From positions 1 to 22,564 of the forward strand of contig CAYQYT010000021.1 in assembly GCA_964421815.1 (NCBI GenBank): a stretch of 22,564 nucleotides of DNA, written 5' to 3'. The notes beneath the pieces were generated by a model, which worked only from the letters and a program-made list of their open reading frames with translations, was not told the origin of the DNA and made no database searches. The translations under genes were made by a program, and so were the position numbers. Of the stretch, positions 7,169-14,720 are shown in pieces (position 1 is the stretch's first letter; each line of letters starts with the position of its first letter). This DNA is from DTU089 sp964421815. Lineage in GTDB: Bacteria; Bacillota; Clostridia; Oscillospirales; Acutalibacteraceae.

Positions 7169-9046
7169 ATGGAACACAAAATACTTTCGAAAATTGAAAC
7201 CCCTGCCGATTTAAAAAAATTGGACGATAAACAACTTCCTTTACTTGCAGAGGAGGTTAGGGACACCGTTATCTCCACAGTTTCTCAAAACGGCGGTCAT
7301 CTTGCTTCTAACTTAGGTGTTGTGGAACTCACCATTGCTTTACATAGGGTTTTTGATTCACCAAATGATAAGATTATTTGGGATGTGGGGCATCAAGTAT
7401 ATACTCATAAGCTTCTTACGGGAAGGTATAAGGATTTCTCCACGCTTCGCAAAGAAAACGGAATCTCCGGATTTTCTCGTCCCGATGAAAGTGAACATGA
7501 TATTGTTTTCAGCGGACACAGCAGTGTTTCTGTATCAACTGCTTTGGGTATTGCTACCGCTAACAAAATTAACGGTAAAAAAGATTATGCCATTGCGGTT
7601 TTGGGTGACGGTGCGTTGACCGGCGGACTGATTTATGAAGCCTTCAATAATGCGGGTCGCATGAAAGATACCCGACTGATAATTATTCTCAATGATAACG
7701 GTATGTCCATTTCAAAGAATGTGGGGCATCTTGCAAAAAGGCTTGCGGTCATGCGTTCAAACAGGGGATATTTTAAACTCAAGGCATTTACGGAAAGAGC
7801 AATTTCAAAAATACCTTTTGTAGGAAAATCTTTGGCAGATGCTTTGTTTAAGGTTAAAACCGATTTTAAAAATATGATTTACCAAAGCAATTTCTTTGAG
7901 GATTTGGGTATAAGGTATATGGGACCCATAGACGGACACAATATCTCCCAACTTTGCGATGCACTTGAGGGTGCTAAACTTGTTAATTCACCGGTTTTGG
8001 TTCATATAAACACAATAAAGGGAAAAGGGTATGCACCGGCAGAGGAAAGTCCCTCTGAATTTCACGGTGTTGCTCCCTTCGACAGAGAGTCCGGAAGCCT
8101 TTCTGCTTCATCAGAGAATTTTTCCGAAAAATTCGGTGAATTTCTCTACAATCAAGCCCCCAAGGATAAACGTATTTGTGCTATTACTGCCGCAATGTCT
8201 TTGGGAACGGGCTTGAAGAAATTCTCCGAGGAATTCCCTGACAGAGTTTATGATGTGGGTATTGCAGAGGAACATGCCATTCCCTTTGCGTTAGGACTTT
8301 CAAAAAACGGTATGTTGCCCGTATTTGTTGTGTATTCAACTTTTTTACAGCGTTGTTATGACCAACTAATGCACGATTGTGCACTTCAAAACAGCCGAAT
8401 GATAATTGCCGTTGACAGAGCGGGTATTGTGGGCGATGACGGAGAAACGCACAACGGTATATATGATACTGCTTTTTTCAACGGTATTCCCAATATAACG
8501 GTGTATTCACCCGGTTATTATTGTGAACTTAACAATGCACTTGTTAATTCACTTTATCACAGTAACGGACCCTGTGTTATAAGATATCCGAGAGGCTCCG
8601 AGCCCGAAAAACCCGAAAATTACGTTTGCAGCGGAAATGCCTTTGACATTTTCGGTGATGGGGAGGCGGATATTGTTTTAGTTACCTACGGCAGAATTTT
8701 TGCCGAATGTTATAAGACATATATTCACCTAAAAGAAGACGGACTAAGGGTAAAAATAATTAAACTGAATATCATTATTCCCGTTCCCCGTGAAAGTCTT
8801 GATTATATTGGTAATGCTGAGAATGTTTTCTTCTTTGAAGAGGGAATTAAAAGCGGCGGTGTTGGTGAAAGTTTTGCCACCGCAATGCTTGAAACGGGTG
8901 TAAAATCCGAGTTTAATCTTACCGCATTTCCCGATTGCTTTGTAAAACAAGGCAAGACCGACAGTATTTTACACAAATACCGTCTTGACGGCGAGGGTAT
9001 GTATAATACGGTAAAGAATGCATTGGAGACAAATGATGAGCGATAA
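7169..9046 (+). CDS. dxs: 1-deoxy-D-xylulose-5-phosphate synthase
   Basis: This thiamine-diphosphate enzyme (625 residues) joins pyruvate and glyceraldehyde 3-phosphate, the first step of the MEP isoprenoid pathway. Seen: GGHLASNLGVVELTIALH and DVGHQVYTHKLLTGR near the N-terminus, the ThDP/Mg motif GDGALTGG (146-153) followed by an EAFNNAG-type continuation, and DVGIAEEHA with the catalytic Glu at 367. The C-terminal transketolase domain contains RYPRG. I chose the ATG at 7169, four bases after the ispA stop with GAGAG upstream, because the protein then starts MEHKILSKI. An extension to 7097 would run inside ispA. The length is typical. The end overlaps tlyA by eleven bases. Confidence 0.97.
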   Translation: MEHKILSKIETPADLKKLDDKQLPLLAEEVRDTVISTVSQNGGHLASNLGVVELTIALHRVFDSPNDKIIWDVGHQVYTHKLLTGRYKDFSTLRKENGISGFSRPDESEHDIVFSGHSSVSVSTALGIATANKINGKKDYAIAVLGDGALTGGLIYEAFNNAGRMKDTRLIIILNDNGMSISKNVGHLAKRLAVMRSNRGYFKLKAFTERAISKIPFVGKSLADALFKVKTDFKNMIYQSNFFEDLGIRYMGPIDGHNISQLCDALEGAKLVNSPVLVHINTIKGKGYAPAEESPSEFHGVAPFDRESGSLSASSENFSEKFGEFLYNQAPKDKRICAITAAMSLGTGLKKFSEEFPDRVYDVGIAEEHAIPFALGLSKNGMLPVFVVYSTFLQRCYDQLMHDCALQNSRMIIAVDRAGIVGDDGETHNGIYDTAFFNGIPNITVYSPGYYCELNNALVNSLYHSNGPCVIRYPRGSEPEKPENYVCSGNAFDIFGDGEADIVLVTYGRIFAECYKTYIHLKEDGLRVKIIKLNIIIPVPRESLDYIGNAENVFFFEEGIKSGGVGESFATAMLETGVKSEFNLTAFPDCFVKQGKTDSILHKYRLDGEGMYNTVKNALETNDER

Positions 9047-9851
9047 AAAAAGACTCGATATTGTACTTTTTGAACAAGGTTTTGCAGAAAGCCGAGAAAA
9101 AGCAAAAGCCCTGATAATGTCAGGGATTGTATATGTTAATGATCAAAAGGAAATTAAAGCCGGCAGAGATATCAAATCCGACGATTTAATCGAGGTGCGC
9201 GGAAGCACATTGAAGTATGTTAGTCGAGGCGGCTTAAAACTCGAAAAGGCAATGGACTCCTTTCCCATTAGCCTTGACGGAAAACTGTGCATGGATATAG
9301 GCGCTTCTACGGGCGGTTTTACGGACTGTATGTTGCAAAACGGAGCCGTTAAGGTCTATTCCATTGATGTGGGTTACGGACAACTTGCATGGAAACTTCG
9401 CAGTGATGACAGAGTGGTTAATATGGAAAGAACAAATTTCCGCTATGTTACACACGAGGAAATTCCCGAAGAAATCGACTTTGCTTCTGTGGATGTTTCC
9501 TTCATTTCCTTAAAACTGATTTTGCCCGTTATGTATAATCTTTTGAATGAAAAAGGTGAAGCTGTTTGCCTTATAAAACCGCAGTTTGAGGCAGGACGGG
9601 AGAATGTGGGAAAAAAAGGTGTAGTACGCGACCCTTCCGTACATGAAAATGTTATTAAGACAATTGCAGAGTTTGCAAATTCGCAAAATTTTGAGGTTTT
9701 GGGTCTTGAATATTCTCCGGTAAAAGGACCGGAAGGTAATATAGAATACCTTATGTATTTAAGAAAATGCGATGAACCGCAAAATTCGGAATCCGTTATT
9801 GCAACGGCAGATGAACTTGTTAAACGCTCTCATAAAGCATTAGATAAATAA
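9036..9851 (+). CDS. tlyA: TlyA-family rRNA 2'-O-methyltransferase
   Basis: The 271-residue protein has an N-terminal S4 RNA-binding domain (about 3-60, RLDIVLFEQGFAESREKAKALIMSGIVYVN) and a FtsJ-like SAM methyltransferase domain with MDIGASTGGFTDCML (86-100) as the SAM loop, DVSFISLKLILP, and IKPQFEAG with K181. TlyA proteins methylate ribosomal RNA, and some members also act as haemolysins. GGAG at 9025-9028 lies seven bases before the ATG at 9036; the ATG at 9033 is a close alternative. It overlaps the end of dxs, a neighbour arrangement common in Firmicutes. Confidence 0.94.
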   Translation: MSDKKRLDIVLFEQGFAESREKAKALIMSGIVYVNDQKEIKAGRDIKSDDLIEVRGSTLKYVSRGGLKLEKAMDSFPISLDGKLCMDIGASTGGFTDCMLQNGAVKVYSIDVGYGQLAWKLRSDDRVVNMERTNFRYVTHEEIPEEIDFASVDVSFISLKLILPVMYNLLNEKGEAVCLIKPQFEAGRENVGKKGVVRDPSVHENVIKTIAEFANSQNFEVLGLEYSPVKGPEGNIEYLMYLRKCDEPQNSESVIATADELVKRSHKALDK

Positions 9852-9864
9852 TACAGGTGTTATT

Positions 9865-10713
9865 ATGAAATTCTTTATAATTCCTAATATGACAAGAGAA
9901 AATACTCTTTCTGTTACAACGAAACTTCTCAAAGAAATTGAAAATCTCGACTGTATCTCTTATATGGATTCATCCTTGGAGACCGAATTTGTAAACAACA
10001 GGAAAGTGAATTTCGGTAATCGGGAGGAATTAATTCCACTAAGCGATATGGTTGTTTCCGTTGGCGGTGACGGCTCATTTATAAATGCGGCAAAAATCGC
10101 AATGGAGTACGATAAACCTTTGCTTTGCATCAATGCAGGAAAACTTGCATATCTCGCTTGCCTTGAAAGTGATGAATTGCATCTCCTTTCAAATGTTATC
10201 AACGGTAAATATGTAACGGAAAAAAGAATGACTCTTGAAGCGTCCGTTCTTGACAAAAGCGGAAGAATAATATATCATTCAAATTGCATAAATGATGCAG
10301 TTGTATCAAGAAGCGGTGTTATAAGAATAATGAAACTGTCGGTTTCCTGTAACGGAGCACCCCTTATTCATTACACGGCGGACGGAGCCATTGTGTCAAC
10401 GCCCACGGGATCAACTGCTTACTCACTTTCTGCAGGCGGTCCTGTAATAGACCCCTGTGTAGAAAGCATTTTGTTAACGCCGGTTTGTCCGCATAGCGTT
10501 TTTTCACGGTCCGTTGTTTTGGGCGGTAATTCTGCTCTTGAAATAACTCATGACAACAGCGGTGAAGCAATACTGTCCTGTGACGGACAGTCGGCAGTTC
10601 CTATTCCTGAGGGGGCTGTTGTTAGTATAAAACGTTCTGAAAAATGTGCGTTGTTTGTTAAGATAAAATCTGACACATTTATTGATGTTTTGAATAAGAA
10701 AATATCGGGTTAG
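9865..10713 (+). CDS. nadK: NAD kinase
   Basis: This 282-residue ATP (or polyphosphate)-dependent NAD kinase makes NADP in the cytoplasm. Signature motifs are SVGGDGSFINAA with GGDG at 67-70 (D69 catalytic/phosphate-binding), NAGKLAYLACLE, INDAVVSR for NAD binding, and DGAIVSTPTGSTAYSLSAGGP starting at 173. The length is normal. The start at 9865 has AGGTGT upstream and lies 13 bases after the tlyA stop. The tlyA-nadK-argR-recN order is conserved in Clostridia. Confidence 0.96.
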   Translation: MKFFIIPNMTRENTLSVTTKLLKEIENLDCISYMDSSLETEFVNNRKVNFGNREELIPLSDMVVSVGGDGSFINAAKIAMEYDKPLLCINAGKLAYLACLESDELHLLSNVINGKYVTEKRMTLEASVLDKSGRIIYHSNCINDAVVSRSGVIRIMKLSVSCNGAPLIHYTADGAIVSTPTGSTAYSLSAGGPVIDPCVESILLTPVCPHSVFSRSVVLGGNSALEITHDNSGEAILSCDGQSAVPIPEGAVVSIKRSEKCALFVKIKSDTFIDVLNKKISG

Positions 10714-10724
10714 GATGGAAAGTT

Positions 10725-11177
10725 ATGAAGAAAAGAAGACATAAACTAATACTTGATTTAATATCTCAGTATGATATCGGCACTCAGGAAGAACTGCTTT
10801 CACTTCTGCGAGACAAAGGTTGTGATGTTACCCAGGCAACCGTTTCAAGAGATGTAAAGGAATTGCGTCTTTTGAAAACTCTCGGTTCAAACGGTGTGTA
10901 TAAATATACAATTGAACAATCAAAAGATGCGAGCTATTCAGGAATGTTTGACGCTCTTTTTCAAAGCGCAATGACAAAGGTTGATTATGCAGGAAATATT
11001 TGTGTTATTAAATGTTCCCCCGGACTTGCAGGTGCCGCTTGTGCCACAATTGACTCCATGAATGTTCACGAAGTTGTGGGAACAATAGCGGGTGACGACA
11101 CCATATTTATGCTTTGTCGCACCACGGACGAAGCCCGCGGTGTTGCGGAAGCTCTTAACAGAATGATTGGCAGGTAA
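10725..11177 (+). CDS. argR: Arginine repressor
   Basis: The 150-residue protein has an N-terminal winged helix with the recognition motif ATVSRDVKELRLLKT (38-52) and a C-terminal oligomerisation domain with GTIAGDDT (119-126), which binds arginine between subunits. ArgR hexamers bind ARG boxes to repress arginine synthesis and adjust catabolism. It starts 11 bases after nadK and five bases before recN, a conserved position in Firmicutes. No ARG box was seen by eye in the window, so its targets probably lie elsewhere. Confidence 0.95.
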   Translation: MKKRRHKLILDLISQYDIGTQEELLSLLRDKGCDVTQATVSRDVKELRLLKTLGSNGVYKYTIEQSKDASYSGMFDALFQSAMTKVDYAGNICVIKCSPGLAGAACATIDSMNVHEVVGTIAGDDTIFMLCRTTDEARGVAEALNRMIGR

Positions 11178-11182
11178 ATTTT

Positions 11183-12856
11183 ATGCTATCCGTTTTAAAA
11201 ATCGAAAACATAGCAATAATAGAAAGCTCCGAGATTGAATTTTCAAGGGGTTTTAATGTTTTGAGCGGTGAAACGGGAGCGGGTAAATCAATAATATTGG
11301 ATTCAATTAACGCAGTGCTCGGTTTCAGAACCTCCCGTGAACTTATCAGAACGGGTGCTTCTGAAGCGGAAGTTACTGCGTTATTTTCATCTGTGGGCAG
11401 TAATGTTGAGGACAAGTTAAGAGAACTTTCCCTGCCCCTAAATCCCGATAGCACATTACTCATATCAAGGGTAATAAGCCCCGATAAAAATATTTGCAGA
11501 GTGAACAATGCTTTGACAAATGTTACGGCATTGAGAGAAATCGGAGCGGAACTTATTTCCATACACGGTCAACAGGACAACAGAGAACTTCTAAACAACG
11601 AAACCCATATTACCTATATCGATTCCATGGCGGATGTTGCCGAACTGTACGCAGAGTATAGAGCGGTTTATAACGAACTGTTGGATTTAAAAGCACAGAT
11701 AAAGAGGCTTTCCGGCAACAGGGAAGAAAAGGCGAGAAAAATTGATATTCTCTCCTATCAAATTGATGAACTTGAAAAGGCGGAAATAAACCCGGGTGAG
11801 TGGGAAGAATTAAAAAACAGAAGAACCGAACTTCAAAATTTTGAAAGGATTCAGGAAAGTCTTTCGGTGGCCCATGATGCACTTTCAGGCGGTGACTCCT
11901 ACAAAGGTGCCGTGGAAATGGTTTCAGGTGCATTCCGAGAACTTTCTTCCGTTGGGAAATTCTCCGCGGATGCAGAAAAACTTTCGGAAAAGTTGGGTGA
12001 CTTGTATTATGAGTTGTCGGATATTGCGGACTCAATAAGGGATAGCATTTCCGGAGACGGATTTTCTTATACCGAACTTGAAGAAATTGAAAACCGTATC
12101 AATTTGCTTTACAAATTAAGCAAAAAATATGGGGAAACAGAAGAGGAAATGTTGGCATTTCTTGAAAATGCCAAAAAAGAGTTAAGCGAAATTTCACTTT
12201 CGGATGATATGCTTGATAAACTGAAAATTCAGTTCTCAAAGAAACTTGCAGAAGCAAATGATTTAGCGAAAAAACTTTCGGAAAAAAGAAAAAAAGAAGC
12301 AAAAGTATTCAGTCAAAAAGTCTGTGACGAGTTGCGTTTTCTTGATATGCCCTACGTTGAGTTTCTTGTGGATTTTAAAGAGATTGATTTATGTGAAAAT
12401 GGTATTGACAGCGTGGAATTTTTGATTTCAGCCAATGTGGGCGAAATTCCGAAACCCATTGCAAAGATTGCAAGCGGCGGAGAACTTTCAAGAATTATGC
12501 TTGCTTTGAAGAATGTATTGGCAGATAAAGATAAAATTACCACAATGATTTTTGATGAAATTGATGCCGGTGTCAGCGGTAGAGCGGCTCTTAAAGTTGC
12601 ATCCAAACTTAAAGCCGTTTCCGAGGGAAAACAAGTAATTTGTGTTACACATTTGGCTCAACTTATGGCTTTTGCCGACAGCCATTACCTTATAGAGAAA
12701 ACAGTTCGTGACGGCAAAACCTATACGGGTGTAACACTTTTGGACTTAGAGGGTAGAAAAAAGGAAATTGCCAGAATTACAAGCGGGGGAGAAATTACAC
12801 AAACCCAACTTGATAATGCTCTGGAAATGATAAATAACGCTACAAAGCAGGTGTAA
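11183..12856 (+). CDS. recN: DNA repair protein RecN
   Basis: This SMC-like ATPase (557 residues) acts early in double-strand break repair. It shows an N-terminal Walker A GETGAGKS (29-36) followed by SIILDSINAVLGFR, a long central coiled-coil region (about 150-380) rich in Glu, Lys and Leu, the ABC signature IASGGELSR (about 430-438) and Walker B MIFDEIDAGVSG (about 455-466). Then comes CVTHLAQLMAFAD, the usual His-containing switch. The length is normal. It is coupled to argR upstream and to an isomerase-like gene two bases downstream. Confidence 0.97.
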   Translation: MLSVLKIENIAIIESSEIEFSRGFNVLSGETGAGKSIILDSINAVLGFRTSRELIRTGASEAEVTALFSSVGSNVEDKLRELSLPLNPDSTLLISRVISPDKNICRVNNALTNVTALREIGAELISIHGQQDNRELLNNETHITYIDSMADVAELYAEYRAVYNELLDLKAQIKRLSGNREEKARKIDILSYQIDELEKAEINPGEWEELKNRRTELQNFERIQESLSVAHDALSGGDSYKGAVEMVSGAFRELSSVGKFSADAEKLSEKLGDLYYELSDIADSIRDSISGDGFSYTELEEIENRINLLYKLSKKYGETEEEMLAFLENAKKELSEISLSDDMLDKLKIQFSKKLAEANDLAKKLSEKRKKEAKVFSQKVCDELRFLDMPYVEFLVDFKEIDLCENGIDSVEFLISANVGEIPKPIAKIASGGELSRIMLALKNVLADKDKITTMIFDEIDAGVSGRAALKVASKLKAVSEGKQVICVTHLAQLMAFADSHYLIEKTVRDGKTYTGVTLLDLEGRKKEIARITSGGEITQTQLDNALEMINNATKQV

Positions 12857-12858
12857 GT

Positions 12859-13644
12859 ATGAGAATCGGTGTTTGCAGAGGTCTTGATGACTTTGAAGGC
12901 ATGAAAGCCGCGGCTTCGGCAGGAGTTGACTATTGGGAGTGCGGCTTTGGTAATCTTGTGAGATTTGATGACGAGAAATTCAAAACTTGCATGGAAAATC
13001 TTGAAAAAAATTCATTGAAATGTATCGCGGCTAACGGCTTCATTCCCGGTGAAATGAAAGTTGTTGGAGATACCGTTGACTATGTTGCATTAAGTGAATA
13101 TCTTGACAAAGGCTTTGAGAGAGCAAAAATAATGGGACTTAAAAAGGTTGTTTTCGGCTCCGGCGGTGCCAGAAGTTTTCCCGAGGGTTATTCTTTGGAA
13201 AAGGCTAAGGAGCAGGTTTCATTCTTTTTGAGGGAGTATGCCGCACCCAAAGCGGAAAAAGCGGGTTGTGTCATTGCAATGGAGCCTTTGCGTTTTTGTG
13301 AATCCACAATGATTCATACCGTCGCGGACGGTGTTGAAATAGCCCGAATGAGCGGTAACAAAAGTGTGGGCGGACTTGCAGACCTTTACCATGTTTACGG
13401 CAACAGCGACAGTATTGAAGGAATAGGGGATTTCAAGGGTGAAATCTTCCATTCCCATATAGCGGAGCCTGTTAACAGAACATACCCATCCGCAAAGGAT
13501 GGCGAGGAAGTTTTGGCAATGTATAAAAATTTCTTTGACTCTCTAAAAGAAGCGGGCTGTGATACTTGTTCCGTTGAAGCGAGAACAGAAGATTTTTCAA
13601 ATGATATTGTCAATGCTATTGCAATTCTTAAAAAATTGGTATAA
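12859..13644 (+). CDS. Sugar phosphate isomerase/epimerase-like TIM barrel protein
   Basis: The 261-residue protein matches the xylose-isomerase-like TIM barrel family (sugar phosphate isomerases/epimerases, relatives of AP endonuclease 2). Likely metal ligands appear in the expected order: E142 in AMEPLRF, D175 with H178 in ADLYHVY, H200 in HSHIAE, and E240 in SVEAR. This Glu-Asp-His-Glu set fits a divalent-metal sugar isomerase or epimerase. The substrate cannot be told. It starts two bases after recN stops, with its ribosome site inside recN, so it is translationally coupled to a repair gene. That is not a usual partner and suggests genome-specific insertion. A role in DNA end processing is conceivable but not supported by motifs I can see. 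Confidence 0.8.
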   Translation: MRIGVCRGLDDFEGMKAAASAGVDYWECGFGNLVRFDDEKFKTCMENLEKNSLKCIAANGFIPGEMKVVGDTVDYVALSEYLDKGFERAKIMGLKKVVFGSGGARSFPEGYSLEKAKEQVSFFLREYAAPKAEKAGCVIAMEPLRFCESTMIHTVADGVEIARMSGNKSVGGLADLYHVYGNSDSIEGIGDFKGEIFHSHIAEPVNRTYPSAKDGEEVLAMYKNFFDSLKEAGCDTCSVEARTEDFSNDIVNAIAILKKLV

Positions 13645-13677
13645 AATATTTTCATAAAAAGAGAAAGGTTGTTAATT

Positions 13678-14307
13678 ATGGGAAAGATTATTATTATGGA
13701 TCATCCGCTTATTCAGCATAAACTCTCAATTCTCAGAGATATAAACACTCCCTCAAAAGAATTCAGAGCACTTATTTCTGAAATTGCTACACTTATTTGT
13801 TATGATGCAACAAGGGATTTGCCCCTTGAAGAAGTAGATGTTGAAACACCTATTTGCGTTACAAAGGCAAAGGTTCTTTCGGGTAAAAAGGCTGCTGTTG
13901 TTCCGATTTTGAGAGCAGGTCTCGGTATGGTTGACGGTATGCTTGCACTTCTTCCCTCTGCAAAGGTTGGTCATATCGGTTTGTATCGTGATCCCGATAC
14001 ACTTCAACCCGTTGAGTATTACTGCAAATTACCCGCAGATATTGAACAGAGAGAAGTTTTTGTTGTTGACCCCATGCTTGCAACGGGCGGTTCGGCCATT
14101 GACGCTATTACACAGATTAAAAAACGCGGTCCCAAGCATATTAAATTCTTGGGCATTATTGCGGCACCCGAGGGACTTAAAGCCCTTTCGGAAGCACATC
14201 CCGATGTTGATATAATCGTTGCTTCCCTTGATGAAAAACTCAATGACCACGGCTATATCGTTCCCGGATTGGGCGATGCGGGCGACCGTATTTTCGGTAC
14301 AAAATAA
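13678..14307 (+). CDS. upp: Uracil phosphoribosyltransferase
   Basis: The 209-residue enzyme converts uracil and PRPP to UMP in pyrimidine salvage. Visible motifs are the N-terminal DHPLIQHKLSILRD, VPILRAGLGMVDG, and the PRPP-binding VFVVDPMLATGGSA (127-140), with a C-terminal GDAGDRIFGT. The length equals the family norm. The ATG at 13678 has GAGAAAGG at 13661-13668; an upstream TTG at 13669 is not needed. It is last in the nusB operon, after a 33-base gap that contains no convincing promoter, and is followed by a strong terminator. Confidence 0.96.
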   Translation: MGKIIIMDHPLIQHKLSILRDINTPSKEFRALISEIATLICYDATRDLPLEEVDVETPICVTKAKVLSGKKAAVVPILRAGLGMVDGMLALLPSAKVGHIGLYRDPDTLQPVEYYCKLPADIEQREVFVVDPMLATGGSAIDAITQIKKRGPKHIKFLGIIAAPEGLKALSEAHPDVDIIVASLDEKLNDHGYIVPGLGDAGDRIFGTK

Positions 14308-14320
14308 TATTTAATATTGA

Positions 14321-14360
14321 AAAAACCGAGGCTTACTAATTCAGTAAACCTCGGTTTTTT
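14321..14360. terminator. Bidirectional terminator between upp and the DUF378 gene
   Basis: A 17-base left arm (14321-14337) and right arm (14343-14359) pair with a single C-A mismatch (a G-U pair when read from the other strand) around a 5-base loop. The arms start with A5 and end with T5-6, so the hairpin can end transcription of upp on the plus strand and of the converging gene on the minus strand. Confidence 0.88.
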
Positions 14361-14381
14361 GTCGGCTTTTTGTTATTTTTC

Positions 14382-14615
14382 TTATTCTGTTTTGTCACTT
14401 ACCATATCGTTAGTTGAATCAAGCATCTCGTTTTCTCTGAAAAGGAGAGAAATGCACCAAATACCTGCAAGAGCAACAAGGACATAAACTATTCTTGATA
14501 AAATTGCCGCCTGACCGCCGAAAAGCCATGCAACAACATCAAATTTGAAAAGACCGATGCTTCCCCAGTTAAGTGCACCAATGGTAACAAGAATTAAAGC
14601 AATTCTGTCCAACAT
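14382..14615 (-). CDS. DUF378 small membrane protein
   Basis: The 77-residue protein begins MLDRIALILVTIGALNWGSIGLF, the conserved DUF378 signature, followed by FDVVAWLFGG, a second hydrophobic segment (about 38-58) and a polar tail. Two transmembrane helices are predicted by eye. The molecular role of the family is unknown. I chose the ATG at 14615 because AAAGGGG lies eight bases upstream (14624-14630) and the family motif begins there; an upstream in-frame ATG at 14672 is less likely. It converges on upp and shares its terminator. It may have its own weak promoter or be read from the minus-strand block upstream. Confidence 0.85.
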   Translation of the reverse strand: MLDRIALILVTIGALNWGSIGLFKFDVVAWLFGGQAAILSRIVYVLVALAGIWCISLLFRENEMLDSTNDMVSDKTE

Positions 14616-14669
14616 ATATAAAACCCCTTTCGGCAAATCGCCGTTTATTTGCTTCAAGGTTAGTTTGTG

Positions 14670-14698
14670 CAAATATGTTTAAGATATTCCGATATCAA
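14670..14698 (-). promoter_or_regulatory. Possible promoter of the DUF378 gene
   Basis: On the minus strand, TTGATA (14693-14698) and TATTTG (14670-14675) are 17 bases apart; the -10 is a weak match. A 5-bp inverted repeat, GATAT at 14683-14687 and ATATC at 14692-14696, overlaps the -35. Between this promoter and the ATG, two mutually exclusive short hairpins can form (14631-14643 and 14633-14652). Confidence 0.3.
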
Positions 14699-14720
14699 AT
14701 TCCAAATTTTACATTTTTAA

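Noticed and set aside
11610..12035. 141-codon minus-strand open frame in recN
   Set aside because: His/Pro/Phe-rich composition typical of an antisense shadow; recN is clearly coding in this stretch.
13645..13677. Separate promoter for upp
   Set aside because: A TATAAA-like sequence occurs, but no -35 box lies at a suitable distance; upp is more simply read from the operon.
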